Of a stretch of DNA of 64,000 nt, positions 14,601-25,954 are shown in pieces; positions within the stretch are counted from its first letter, which is position 1, and every line of letters begins with the position of its first letter. This DNA is from Mugil cephalus (lineage: Eukaryota > Chordata > Actinopteri > Mugiliformes > Mugilidae). The stretch lies in contig NC_061782.1 of NCBI RefSeq assembly GCF_022458985.1, forward strand, positions 11,921,672 through 11,985,671. Reading direction: 5' to 3'. The notes beneath the pieces are model-generated. The model was not told the origin of the DNA and made no database searches. It saw nothing but the letters and a program-made list of their open reading frames with translations. The position numbers and the translations under genes are program-made.

Positions 14601-17600
14601 AACAGGGGGATTGTTCTTGTTTATGCTTGTTTATGTGTGCAACAGTTCTTTAGTGAAATGACACAACCGATCCCCCAGTAGCAAAGTGTTGCATAGTTGC
14701 ACACTGCAGTTTGGTAAATGGCTGAACTTTAGCTACACCCAATTTTTACCAATTTCAATGAGCTCCACAAACAATTTGCAAGTGGAGTACAGCTTTCACT
14801 GAAATTCACTGGTTGAGTAAATTCCCACTTGAGACGCTGCTGCTCTTAAGATTCACGTAAATAGACCCGACGATTGCCTGCTGTTTCTAAATATCAAAAT
14901 AAGACAACTGAGAAATACTTATCGCACATTCTCACAGTTCAAGGTAACGCACAGAAATGTGTTGTTGTGTTGCCCATACAAAACCAAGTACATAGTCCCC
15001 TTTGAGATACCAGAAGCATTTATTATTTATGTAGTATTTGTGACATTACTTCGTCGACTAATTAGTTATTTCAATATGATTTCTATCCATCAGCTATTCT
15101 GTGGCGATCATTTGTCATCTAAAATAATAAAGTCAACTGGACTTGTTGAAGATTTCTTGAAAACATTTCACCTTCTTCTATTCTGAGGAAAATCCTTTGC
15201 TTCAGATTTGCTTTAGCCAAGTCCATAATGTAAATCCTAGGTCTTCAACAGGGGGTCCATCATTTTCCCCCACAATTCTAAATTTCTTCAAATACACATT
15301 AACATGAATCCAACATATTTTCATAAAGGGATAAATGGAGGCAGAAGACGCTTCATTCACTTAGCGACACAGGAGCTGCCTCAACAGCACTAGCCGAGAC
15401 CTGTCAATCTAATCCTCCTAGAGGAGAGTAGGCCCCGCCCCCACTGCTGCTGAGCCAATCACGAGGCCGCACACTATCTGTCAATCACTAACTATTATAT
15501 AGTTGCAGGGCCACCCTACTGTTGAGCCTATTATAGGCGACTATAGATTAATATTGAATGAAAAATAATAATGTATATCTATAATTTGCACTGGGTCAAG
15601 TTTAATATAAAACACATATAGTAGGGAGAGGGTCCCTACTTAATCGCTCTATCAGTTTGGGAGTCCTGATAAACGCTGAAGACCCCTGATCTAGCTGATT
15701 AATCAGCCGATAATTGTGGTGTCTATAAAAATTGCAGCCTTAGTAGCAGCCTGTGAGTAAACCAGCAGTTTACCTCCTGGCTAAAGTTCATACAACATCT
15801 GGTCTCATCTACAGGGAGAAACTGAGCTGAGTCAGAGCGGCCACGAGCCAGCAGTGATCTTTGGCGTCCGTCCTGCTAGATCTCTCTTTTTCTTTTTTCT
15901 CTCTCTCTCAGCAGAGTTCTGGCAAAAAGGCGGAATAGGTATTAATGCGGCCGCTTACCTGAGGTGGTTCAGGAGCGGCTGTAGCCGTTCATCAGAATGC
16001 ACCGCTGGTAGCGAGCGGGCGGTCAGCTGCAGAAGAGATGGGCATCACATGAGGAATGGCAAATAATCGGATTATGGTTAACCATATGAAGAATTTGTAC
16101 ATAAAACTAGTTTACACTTTCTTTAGTTAAATTCTGGTCTGCTCTATAATCTTGTAAGTGAATATCTAATGAATCCTGTGATGTTTTAGTAAAATTACAG
16201 CAACAATGGTGGCAGGTCCAGAAAGCAGAGCATCATATGTCTGAAGTCCTTATGTTAAGGCATCTCCATGTAAACTGAGCTGTAAACCAGTGCTACAGTA
16301 ATAATTTACACATCACACATTAAAACACTACACAAAAACATCTGTAGCATGTGGAGCAAGTGATTGATCCGCCTAATTCGGTGTCTGCCGTACACGTAGA
16401 TCAAAATAAAGCACGAGATACGACGGTCTGTTTGTTAAAATAAATGTCAAACCAATAACCGCAGTCACGGGGAGAAGCAGCTTTCAGTTTCATCCATTTT
16501 TAATGACACATTTTCTGCGACCCCCCGACATCCCCCTTCACGCTGCCCCCCAGTGAATGAGAACTACCATTAGAGTAACACGGCGGCACAGTTACAAGAA
16601 AAATAATATTGGGGAAATATTCCATTCCAACAGTCAGTGGTGCAGATAATTACCTGGAAATGGGAGAACTGGACAAATTAGTTTTTTTTTGTTTTTCTCT
16701 TTCGGGTTTGAAAAGCTGGCCCCCGACTGCGCCGCGATGGAGGTCACGTGTTCGGATTATAGCAAATCAAGCACACGTCGCCCGTCACGCCACGATTAGT
16801 ACCAATGCAATGACTGTCTGGATTACACCAACACCAAACAAATTATGTGTAATAGAGACGGGACACCGGGGTCCGTTGAACTGCTGGGGCTGTTTTCAGA
16901 CGGTTTTCAGTCCTTCGGGGATTCGTCGACGCAGCAGCACACTTTAAATTTACTTCTGAGAAACTAAAAAAAAAAAAAAAGGCTCATCGTCGGAACAATG
17001 AAGGCTTCGTGCCCAAGTTGCTTCGCTTGCACCCTGAGATCAGCGAGCGACATCTAAAAGTGCCGCTCTCAGTAATCACAATTCTGTAATTCTGGTACTC
17101 GCACAACTCAATTTGCCACGAGTGAGTTTGATGAGTGGTTCAAATTGCCAATGAGCTTTTTAGATCACTGGCTAAACGGAGCCCACTGTTTGTCATGAGC
17201 GCGGGGATTACCTGAAAATGCGCTGATTGGAAGTGACTACTCAGTTATACAATAACAGCACAACTGCACACACGCGAACCTTTGTTTGAACTCAGAGGAA
17301 TGAGATGAAAAAACAGTGAAACGGCCGCATCGGTGTCTCCGCGTCTCTTAGCTCTTCAGGGTGCTACCGTAACGCATAAACACAATGACCCTAGATAAGG
17401 GCTGTATTGGAAATTATTGTACCGAATAAGGCATTCAAATTAAACCAATATAAATAAATCAGTTAAATACTGATACGCTACTTATCAAAAAAAAAAGCCA
17501 AGAAAACTGATTTTAAATGTTTTAACAAACGTAAAGAGCTTCTTCTGCTGCCTATATCTGTGGATCTACAACAGAATCCTTATGGTTTATGAGAACACTG

Positions 17601-20600
17601 CATTGTCTTTGTTATTTTTTTTTAGTTTCTATTAACCTATCAACCTGTGTCAAAAAAAAAAAATTTGAATTTTTTTTTCAGTCTGTTTTTTACTTGCTCG
17701 TCAACGGTTCTACTCTGAGACTTCTTTGCTGGAGGTGCAAGTAAGCGCCATCGCACTCGGATGAACGGTTGTCATATTTCAACTAAAAGTTTCTTTTTTT
17801 TTCCCCCCCCTTTTACATTCTCGCCGTGCAGACGCACCAGACACACCAGACACACCACGCAGGACAGGTGGGAAACTGCCTGAGGTGGTCAGAATTTATT
17901 CCAGAGACCCACAACCGTCGCTACCTATGGACGATCTTCAGCGACGTCTCGGCAGAGATGCCTTTTAGGTGGCTGGTGGGAGTACAGCTGCCTCCCTGCA
18001 CGTGTCAGTAGCTCAGTCACTCACTGCTTCTCATCCTGATGTCAAGAAACACCGGCAGTCAAAAGTTTGGACACAGCCTCTCATTGAACTGAATCCATGC
18101 TTATTACAGCCTGATGGGAAATTGTTGTGGAGGTTATTTGTAGACGCCATCAGGCTGCCAACTGTAATTCTGAATTTCTCTGCACCTAAATATTATGTAT
18201 GCTATGGATGTTTGAGCAAGAAGCATGATTGACATGTTCAGGACCTAAGGATATACAAACTTTATCTTTTTTGGGTGAGCAGGTCTCAAAAACTGTATAA
18301 TCTGAATTGTTCTTATTAACACAGTGAGTTTTCACACTGATATTTACTCTACAATAGTATATGAATCTAGCACATGATCTACTTTAGACTGTTATTGGCC
18401 GTTTGAATTCCTTCCTACCTTTCCTGTTTCATGACAAAGACCAGGTGATTTCTCTTCTACGGTTCTTCTCAGATTTAGTTTTTCATAAACAACCAGGCGT
18501 TCCCGTTTCCACACCGTCTTCCAATTCTACATCATGAACTGCATAATCACAATGCAAATCAAATTACTCCGGGGAAAGAATTCACACGTTTTTTCGCAGG
18601 ATAATAACATGTAAAAATAACATAAGGTCTCTCTGTAACTCAACCTACAACGTAGGTTTCCTCTAATTAAAAAGAGACGAGTCTGTTCATAAAGCATTCA
18701 GCGCCACTGTGGCTGTTAATCATGCTCCTGCAGGTTTCCTTGTTTGCACCCTGCACCGTGATGGAAATGAACTTTGGTTGTCTCTTCACATGGATTATAA
18801 AAATGCCTCTGGTTCCCACTTCATTGTGTTTCGCGTCCCTGGGGGCATTCAAAGCAATGTTGGAGTACGCCGATACCGCGGTGTCGTACCCTCCCTTCCG
18901 CAGCCTTTTAAAAAAACATCATGCCTACAGGGACAAAAGGCACTTTCCTACTATTTGCCCCCGATCTTCCCTCCAGGCATTTTACGCCATGTGTGTATAC
19001 TCATTCCCCTCATCTGAACCCTTGTGTTTTTTACTGTACCCCTCAGGGCAGCCAGGGCAACGGCTGCAAATTAATAATGTGCCTAATAGGACCAGGCTCT
19101 CTGTATAAACACAAAGTATTTAAATAAAGCACATGTGCAGCTCAGGAAGACGCTGATTAAAATATTTTTAGATTATAGATGTTGCGTTGGATTGCAACAT
19201 ATTGCAATAACACAATAACTATACATTTATTCGCCTTTCTATAAAATTAACTAATTTGCGATTAACTTACTGCAAGAGCTTTGGAGAGTCTTGTGCGAAA
19301 ATCATTGAGAACAATGGTGACGATGTCCTGGTGAGGGATGTACACGTAGCCTGCCTTGAGGTACACCTTCCTGGTTCGCACCAAGTCCAGAGCATCTTGA
19401 AACGGAACCTATTAAAATAAAAAAAAGCAGATGCAAGGGAGGAAAATTAAATAATTGATGCATTCAAATGATATGTATGCACGGGGCCTCCCGGGATGAG
19501 AGGACAGCCTTTTTTACCCTTTGTTATTTTCTCTTCTTTAAAATGAAATCCAAGGGTTTACAGTTCTTCAGCCGCGTTCGGAAAAAGCGCACGCAACAGT
19601 TCACATTCTCTTAATGAATGAGAGCGTTCGGCCACAAGCCTGAAATGTAAATTCACAACATGGAGCGGGCCGTGACTATTCCCCGAAGCCTTTTCATTCT
19701 GTGAACGGACAAACCGTGAATTTAAATCCATTCACGTGTTATAGGTTGTGATGGTGAGCTGTCAGTCAGGCAGTTATATTATTTATTATTATTTTATAAG
19801 CCTTACATTCCCATCAATTTAAGAGATTTGACCACTATGTAAATGTGTCTATTTAGTAGTGAGGTGAAAAACACAGTTGTGGATTCTACATTCTCCAATA
19901 AGTTGATCTAAACTCACTCAGTTTTATTTATATTTTTGATTTTTTTGATGGTCTGTCTCCGTGTGACAAGATTTGGGGCTCGGGGAGCGGAAGGCAAGAC
20001 ACAGAGCTAAGTAAACCGATCAGCGTTTTACCTCAGAGTAATCGAGGTTTTGTTTTTAAGAAGAGTTCACAGCTGGCTGCCCTGCTCGGCTGGTTCTCTC
20101 AGGCAGGTCAGGATAACACAGTATAGCTGACATTAATGTGAAAGCTTGAGTGGTAATTGGTCCAAGTTCAACGATGGGCAACAGGCAGAAGTTACTGTTC
20201 TCACCAAGGGGACGTAAGTTTTTCTGTAAATTCTACCCGATGTAATTTAGGCTCCAAGTTACTGGGGGAGCTTAAAAGTGTGGCGTTAACGTGCAATGAA
20301 GATGGCTGACAGTTAAAAAATACTTCACAATGGGACCAAAACTATGGTGACATTCCGGGTTAATATTCTGTATTAAGTTACTGCTCATATAATCTTCATA
20401 AAACGATATCTGCATATAAACAGTGAAAGCTAAATTATCATCTATTGATGAAAGCCGAAAGGTTCAGAGATGGCAACAAATGTGGAATATTTCTTACTGT
20501 TGATGCATCACACCAAAGCACTGACGCCTAACCCTAACTCAACTTGACTTTTACTCTAAACCACTGTTCACCTAAAAAGCCTCTGCAAAGCAAGGCAACC

Positions 20601-20795
20601 CTTTTTTTTAAGTTGACAAGAGGCAGTGGAGTAGTCTGAAATATTTAAGAGAGTAATGGAACAAGAGGAAGCAGCTGCAGTGAGCTGGTAAATGAAGAGC
20701 TGCATATGCAACTTTCATCCACTACATGCGAAAAAAGAAAGAAACAAAGACAGACAGACGGACAGACGGACAGACAGACAGACAGATAGACAGAG

Positions 20796-20863
<68 letters not shown>

Positions 20864-23829
20864 TCAGAGTGGAAAGAGACTGGTGACTCACTTTGTAGAA
20901 GTCCTGACCCTCCACAGTGATTCCACTGACGCCGTAACTGGAGTTGATAAGTTTTTCGCCCATGGCCTTCTTCTCCTCGACGCTAATCTGAAAAGTCACG
21001 GATGAATTTCAGAGAGGAGCAAACCAAACACCATTCATCAAATTCCCGCACCATTTCCGTCCTTGTCTGTCACATGTCGGGTTTCCTTAAGCTACCTGTC
21101 GCTTTTTCGCCCCAATATTGGGAAAATAAATCCTACACACACAGTAAATAAGGTGCTACCATTTGGGATTTGTGGGATTATTGAAAGCAATTATATCTCA
21201 TCTCACACAGAACAGAATCTTTTAACAACAAAAAAAATAAGGATTCCCTTTTGAATCAAGGGAATCCTTAACGTCCATGGCTCAGTGGTCAAACAGCTCC
21301 ATCTAGTGACAATATAACTAAACTGCAGTATATTATATATAGTATGTTTTTTTCCTGATATACACTAATAGATGGGCTTCTGTGTCAGTTTTCATCAAGT
21401 ATATATGTAAACTATTCTAGAGTTACTTCTACAAAGAAGGAAAAATGTCAGAACAGTATTTTTTTTTATTTAGGCTGAAGCTCGATCTTTGAATTTCAGA
21501 ATAGAAATGCATATTCTACAGACACACCACTCATGGACAGGAGTACACTAATAAACATGACAGACTGTGTAAGTGATAAAATCTAGTTTCTAAGCAAGAA
21601 TGAATGAGTATTTCTGCTGATGTGAAGCTTTCAGAAACTCACTGTGTTATACTGCAGATTGTTCTTGTGAAGAAAATCACGCTTTTGTTCTGAATCCAGC
21701 TCACAGAAGCGGTAGCGGAAAAGATCCACTTCCTGTTGAATGAACCAGCGCCTCAGGTCTTCCCTTTAAAGACACCAATGGAAATAAACACTTGTTGGTT
21801 GGATGTGGACTGCTCGCATTTGAAAAACAACATTATTTAACGGAAACCACACACTTACGTTTGGCAGTAGGCGAGTCTGAGAATGAAGTGGGAGATGTGG
21901 TCCTTTCTTCGTTTCTCATTTTCACTGGGTCCGCTCTGAACTTTTCGGTCATCCTAAATGCGTTACAAAAAAGTGTAACACTTTAATGATGTGTTTGATT
22001 TAATTACTCGCTACTCATTGACAAGTTGTGCTTAATGAAAAATCAGTGAGATTTTAAAGCCTTGTCTGTATACATAATAAAAGAGAGTATCACACCCTTT
22101 TCAACTCTAGTCATGTTTAATTACTTCCATTAAATCAGGCTCTTGCAATTAATTTTCTAATGTCAACTTCTTCTGAGTTTGTGATCTTCTCTTTAGTGTT
22201 TTAATACACCCATCCTTAACTTGGACTGCAACACACAGCAATTGGGGAAGAGAATCTAGAACCATTTCCTCACTTCGACTTCGAACAAGGAGAAGTGTTG
22301 GTGAAGAAGAAACAGTGCTATTTGTCTGTAAAATGATCGTATCCTGTCATTTTGGAAATATCAGCAGTATAGACTCCTTCACAGTTTGCAAGCAGTGTGA
22401 CATTTTTTGAGGGGCAGGGCTTAGCTGGAGGCAAAACATCTCAAACAATGTAGCTTGTAAACGCTGGTTAGCAACGGGCTGTTTTGGCTGGAATGGACAA
22501 GGAAAAAGCATATTTTAGAGAGTATACTAATACACTCACTTCCCGAGACCGTGTGTGTCATTTTAAAAAGTTGACTAACTGATGGGACTACATTCACAGA
22601 CCCCTACACTCACACACACTGGATGGATGATCCAACCAAAGGAGGACACAGAGGAGACGAAGTGTGGTCTGTCTTTATCAAGTGAAGCCTCTCCAACAAA
22701 GATATTAGAAGAAGTAAGTGGAACCACTGTGGATGGTAACGTAGTAAATGCAACTTCTGCTTGGACACCCCTGAAGCATACAACTAATGTTACGTTAGCT
22801 AGCGGTTAGCATTAACATGTAACAAGAATCCCCTAAATAATGACTTAATATAATTTCAGTCACAATTTAGTCTAACCCATAACATTATCCAGTCTGAAAC
22901 TGGTGATACATTACATATTTGATATGAAGTGTCTGTGTTGTAGATTGTCCAATCTTTTCATTCTCTCTCAGTGACAATAAAACATCTGTACTGGCACTGC
23001 AAGCCTCTGCAGGGTGACTTTCTTCTAAATAGAAAAAGAAAATCAACCAGGTATCAATAAAAGAACTAATGCATGCACTAATGAATGCATGAATGTAACG
23101 TTCACTATTAGCTCATGTCAACACGGTTTAATGCATCCACACGTAGTAGTCCTATAGTCCTATTAATGTCTCTGATCTTGCTAAACGCAAATATTTTTAA
23201 TTATCTAAGCTAAGCACTGTCATCCTAAAAGTAGGTATTGCACATCAATCTATATACACAAGTTAAGTCAAATACACTCAGTTGGAAATTTACAGTAAAC
23301 ACCAAGCTGAGTACGATGGTACACAATGGTATGCTCCATGATCCTGTGTGTTTCTGGTGCGACCCCACCACATACACTGACATGGGGAAATAATCTGCTT
23401 TGATGGTGGCATGTAATACATGTACATTATAACCGCAAAAAAAACAACAAAAAAAACAATGTGTTGTGTTGTGTGTAACATACTCACAGTCTCTGATCTG
23501 TACGGAAAGTTCAGGGCTCTAAACTCATTGTACAATTTAAGTTTATACGGCTCTGACAATTTCACGTGGCTCACTCCCAAATTCTCGATGGTCTTCAGCA
23601 CTGCAGGGACATTAAAGGAAGACACTATGAGTCCTTCGTTAAAGTGTACGTCACGTCAAATTTCAAAATTATAATTTCACTAACATTTCAGCCTCTCCAC
23701 AGCAAATGTCTCAAATTCAGTCAGAGTGATGTTTTCGAGAGGAGGCTGCCCGTAGAACTGCAGAGGCAGCCCATAGAGCTCGGTCTGAGCTTTAGAAGCG
23801 ACCCTCCTTCTTCTGCCTGAAAACTGCAT
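1165..23829 (-). CDS. prim2: DNA primase large subunit (partial, C-terminal end off window)
   Basis: Large subunit of eukaryotic primase. With PRIM1 and DNA polymerase alpha it makes the RNA-DNA primers of replication in the nucleus. Twelve coding exons, all on the minus strand with GT/AG borders: 23685-23829 (ATG at 23829), 23488-23600, 21859-21953, 21643-21763, 20892-20987, 19271-19408, 15959-16026, 14038-14110, 13697-13882, 3025-3151, 2816-2898, 1165-1233. Phases close across all junctions and give 438 residues; the human protein is 509, so roughly 70-80 residues lie left of base 1. The protein starts MQFSGRRRR and aligns to vertebrate PRIM2 throughout. All four [4Fe-4S] ligand cysteines of the C-terminal domain are present, at about residues 292 (PLCMRQ), 372 (PYSCMK), 389 (GCPFRH) and 429 (LACQKY), offset +5 from human 287/367/384/424. 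Exon 13697-13882 carries the conserved [20 protein letters not shown] block. A splice acceptor just upstream of the ATG shows that the first exon is noncoding. The gene is head to head with rab23. Identification by remembered family sequence. Confidence 0.96.
1234..2815. other. prim2 intron, no gene recognised
   Basis: AT-rich intron between the 1165-1233 and 2816-2898 exons. Short open frames on both strands at 1520-1925 overlap each other and show no recognisable protein. A 29-base poly-A run lies at 2669-2697. Nothing else was identified. Confidence 0.5.
2669..2697. repeat. Poly-A tract
   Basis: Uninterrupted run of 29 A bases within a prim2 intron. Since prim2 is on the minus strand, this is poly-T in its transcript. 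It could be a polypyrimidine stretch or the tail of an old retroposon, but no body is recognisable upstream. Confidence 0.9.
3505..3645 (-). mobile_element. Truncated mariner/Tc1-type MITE
   Basis: Begins with the terminal motif CACCGATCAGCCACAACATT. The interior (ACTTTTGGACCTGGCATTCA) matches the reverse complement of the copies at 39876-40334 and 43437-43943, so this is one end of the same nonautonomous family in opposite orientation. The other end is missing. It lies in the large prim2 intron. Confidence 0.6.
6978..8187 (+). mobile_element. Tc1-like DNA transposon, near full length, inactive
   Basis: About 1.2 kb flanked by TA dinucleotides (6976-6977 and 8188-8189), as expected for Tc1/mariner insertion. 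The ends are imperfect inverted repeats of about 30 bp: CACTCACTGGCCACTTTTTT at the left, and the complement of TTATTAGGTACACC followed by GGTTGGTGACTG at the right. The interior encodes a broken transposase. It sits in an intron of prim2 on the opposite strand. Confidence 0.85.
7119..8155 (+). pseudogene. Tc1-like transposase pseudogene
   Basis: The N-terminal HTH part starts at the ATG at 7119 ([13 protein letters not shown]) and keeps the [12 protein letters not shown] block, then loses frame near 7240-7250, where an extra T appears in a run of Ts. The C-terminal DDE part is readable as [22 protein letters not shown] and [18 protein letters not shown], where Tc1 transposases carry the second catalytic Asp (QDNAPCH) and the final acidic residue (PDLNPIxxxWD). 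A TAG at 7889-7891 interrupts the DDE domain between HIISN and FLEHDNE. Several disruptions make the copy non-functional. Confidence 0.85.
8696..9056. repeat. TTTAAGACC-rich interspersed repeat
   Basis: Contains many copies of TTTTTAAGACC-like words at the left (about 8728-8775) and right (about 8956-9052) with unrelated sequence between them. The pattern is that of a nonautonomous DNA element or satellite-like repeat common in fish introns. The family is not identified. Confidence 0.4.
9104..9603 (+). repeat. 500-bp interspersed repeat, copy 1
   Basis: Closely similar to 22404-22904 along its whole length, in the same orientation. Shared words include TTTTTTGAGGGGC, GGGCTTAGCTGGAGGCAAAA, TGGATGATCCAACCAAAGGA and GTCTAACCCATAACATTATC. 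Both copies lie in prim2 introns. Divergence includes small indels and base changes, so the copies are not recent. The family is unknown; a short stretch (GWMIQPKED) stays open in the second copy. Confidence 0.75.
9739..10160 (+). mobile_element. Non-LTR retrotransposon 3' fragment
   Basis: Translation gives the C-terminal tail of a fish LINE reverse transcriptase: [20 protein letters not shown] and [14 protein letters not shown], preceded by [10 protein letters not shown] and a stop. The fragment ends in an AATAAAGGATCGTC stretch, as expected for a 3' end. It is 5' truncated, which is usual for LINE copies. Family assignment (L2/jockey-like) is inferred from the remembered motif. Confidence 0.55.
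11340..12640. repeat. Long inverted repeat with perfect 30-bp core arms
   Basis: The left arm at 11383-11412 reads AATTTCATGCTGTGTGATTC then AGTAGAAATA. The right arm at 12570-12599 is its exact reverse complement, 30 of 30. Looser similarity continues outward for about another 30 bp (CCACACA and a TTCAA/AAATT pattern on both sides). The 1.16 kb between the arms has no recognised transposase; weak RT-tail-like words occur near 12400-12450. It may be the termini of a nonautonomous DNA element. It lies in the large prim2 intron. Confidence 0.6.
13115..13614 (+). mobile_element. Mariner/Tc1-type MITE, both ends present
   Basis: Left end TACACTGATCATCCACAACA; right end AGGAAGGTGGTCATAATGTT then the GATCGGTATA terminus. 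Internal words (GTTACTTAGACATGCACCAC, CACCTAGACCAG) are shared with the copies at 39876-40334 and 43437-43943. There is no transposase frame. It ends about 80 bp from the prim2 exon at 13697-13882. Confidence 0.65.
15238..15693. mobile_element. Possible nonautonomous DNA element (hAT-like)
   Basis: The left end carries GGTCTTCAACAGGGGGTCC, and the reverse complement of the right end carries GGGGTCTTCAGCGTTTATCA, giving imperfect inverted termini. The interior includes a GC-rich segment (AGTAGGCCCCGCCCCCACTG) and no reading frame. It is in the prim2 intron between the 14038-14110 and 15959-16026 exons. Family not proven. Confidence 0.35.
16027..19270. other. prim2 intron, no host gene recognised
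   Basis: Intron between the 15959-16026 and 19271-19408 exons. Plus-strand open frames at 16609-16947 and 18709-19127 were read and resemble no family; overlapping frames in the latter region argue for chance. A Tc1-type terminus lies at 18053-18100. Otherwise AT-rich with homopolymers. Confidence 0.5.
18053..18100. mobile_element. Tc1-type terminal fragment
   Basis: Reads GCAGTCAAAAGTTTGGACAC followed by CTCATTGAACTGAATCC, the typical end of a fish Tc1-related MITE. The same sequence forms the arms of the palindromic copy at 30081-30160. Only one end is present here. Confidence 0.5.
20749..20862. repeat. GACA/GATA compound microsatellite
   Basis: GACA/GACG units (20749-20796) run into about sixteen GATA units (20797-20862). 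It lies 30 bp from the donor side of the prim2 exon at 20892-20987, so length changes would fall close to a splice site. The apparent Ser/Tyr/Leu-rich open frame on the minus strand here is the repeat being read, not protein. Confidence 0.95.
22404..22904 (+). repeat. 500-bp interspersed repeat, copy 2
   Basis: Partner of 9104-9603, in the intron between the 21859-21953 and 23488-23600 exons of prim2. This copy keeps a short open frame (22582-22809) that the first copy does not keep whole, so it is probably chance rather than a gene. Confidence 0.75.
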
Positions 23830-24760
23830 GATCCCTGAAAGAGAGAGAAATCCAAGACATTTCATGTGCCGCCAGATTACAGGTCTGCAAGCACCGCATT
23901 TGTGAGAATTTACTTTGGTATGATCATGAACAGATACAGGATCATGAACATTAAACAGGTTGCCCAGCAAGTGCGTCATTCATTATGGTCATAGTTAAAT
24001 TGTCTTTACGTGGTGGTGTGTATGTGAATGTGTTTAAAGCACAGTTCATACAGCATGTGTAAACGCAATGTGTTTCAAAATAAAAGCACAGAGACAATGC
24101 ATGTTAAAAAATAAAATGACATACAAGATAAAATATTACATACATAACAACACATACATAAGGGAGATGGCAATAACAATAACAATACAGTTAAAAACAC
24201 ATTAAACTTAATTAAAAGCTTGTGAAAAAAGATGTTTTTAAATAACATTTAAAGAAAGACACGGTTGTAGCAGACCTCATAACATGACATGGCCCGTAAA
24301 TACATCCACACTGACGTCTAATCTTTACTTTGATCACACACCACAACTCATAATAGTCGCATTGCTGTAACATGCAGGAAAGGGGAGATAACTTTCATGC
24401 TAGAACCTTCACAGCTAGAACTGACACCATGATGCTAGCTACATATGTGTTACAGCCTATGTTAGGGTGCACAAAACCAACCCATAGGGGACCTATTATG
24501 GCCAGTAACAGATAGACAGCTACAGATAGTTTCGCTCTACGTTGACGAAGACGCAGCAGAAAACTATCGAAGCGGTTTAAGTCGCCCGAGCTAAAAACAA
24601 AACGAAAAACAAACCAACTACGTTATCATTAGCCCTCTCGGAATAAGATACAAACTATAATATTTTGGTACATTACCAATGAGACGAGGAGAAAGTGTGC
24701 TGCTGAATTCAATCCCGCCAAACAAAGTGGGCTGTTCAACAAACGCGGGGAAATGAGATG
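23830..24760 (-). promoter_or_regulatory. prim2: prim2 5' region: 5'UTR splice and probable promoter
   Basis: Only five untranslated bases (23830-23834) precede the ATG before a strong acceptor (pyrimidine tract then CAG at 23835-23837, minus strand), so transcription starts further upstream. The best promoter candidate is around 24670-24760. It holds an E2F-type site (see separate entry) and a CCAAT-box sequence at 24676-24680. A possible donor (GGTAATG on the minus strand near 24670-24676) would close a short noncoding exon there. The exact start site is not resolved. The intervening 23835-24660 is AT-rich intron with no recognised gene. Confidence 0.5.
24713..24722 (-). promoter_or_regulatory. 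E2F-type binding site upstream of prim2
   Basis: The plus strand reads TCCCGCCAAA, which is TTTGGCGGGA on the minus strand and matches the E2F consensus. It sits about 880 bp upstream of the prim2 ATG, next to the likely start of a noncoding first exon. E2F sites are a known feature of primase and other S-phase gene promoters. Binding here is inferred from the motif and its position only. Confidence 0.55.
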
Positions 24761-25954
24761 ATGACGCTCTGGTCAAACCAGGAAGAGGAAGACTGTCGGG
24801 ATGTAGTGAGCACTCGTTTTGTTGCTCTGAACCATCCGGTCGTCTCTCCCATTAACAGTGGTAGAAACAGGCGGAAACATAACTATACGCAAGTAATTTC
24901 AATTTAATTGAGCAGTTGCAGTCATATGTGCCCTAAGATACGTTCGGATTTAAAATGAATCACACCGTATACATTATGGCCTTATATTACGTCTTGATTG
25001 ATGTGAAACCCCGAACGCACTGGATGTTTGCGGGAGCATTTGTACGACACACCAAACGCAACCAGAACACGCCAATCCACCAATAGACTGAAACAGATTT
25101 ATTATTATTATTTTTAATTTTTTCTATCTCGAGAGAAGAATATTAACAAGTAGCACGTTTCAGGAGCCCTTCACAATATTTCTTTGTAGAATAAATTATT
25201 GCAATAGTTGCAGTTAATGGAAAACTATAACCCCAAGTTAAGTTCAAATCCAAAGGGAGCTGTCAAACACAAGAATGTATTTCAACTTTTTATTATAATC
25301 TACCCAGTAAATTTGAGGGGAAAATGTTATAAGTTTTACACCATTATATATGTATATAAATGAGTTAAAGTTGAAGTATCTCCATCTTATGCACTGCAGT
25401 ACAATTTAATGCATCAGTATTGTAAACAATATTGTAATGCAATAATGGTCAAACTGATGTATATATTTATTTTCCGCAAAATAACTACCAATGTGATAGT
25501 TAAAAGAACATAGTGAAAATTTACATTTATCCTGAAAAAGTGGAAATAGATACAGAAGGTCACGTATTAGCGTTAATTATGTTAAATAAGTTCTCCTTCT
25601 CTTACACACATACTCAGGATTCAGGATTACAATACCGACTAAATATTACAGCCATACTTATATAATTGTAACGCCAATATTTATGAATATAAATACATGC
25701 ATGAATTTCAACCACTGTTATGCTCTGCGTGGTGATATGTAACAAGCATATGTAGAAATTAATAAAATGGAAATTTATATCACAAAGGAGTCGTTTAAGA
25801 TGTTGCGCTACGACAAGGACATCAGCGTTTACAGTCGTGACTTAAAAACTACAAATAATCCCAAGACTCCCACGTCAGGACGTACGTTGACTCTCTTGCT
25901 TCGTGCACTCTTTGGCTCTGCTGCTGCTTAGCAACAAACATTAGCGAACTAGTA

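Noticed and set aside
16609-16947. 112-codon plus-strand frame
   Set aside because: No domain or homology recognised; composition is intron-like.
18709-19127. Overlapping plus-strand frames of 68-128 codons
   Set aside because: Three frames overlap in the same place, none resembles a family, and the region is a prim2 intron on the other strand.
20715-20999. Minus-strand protein with many Ser-Ile-Tyr-Leu repeats
   Set aside because: The repeats are the GATA microsatellite translated; only the end (20892-20987) is a true prim2 exon.
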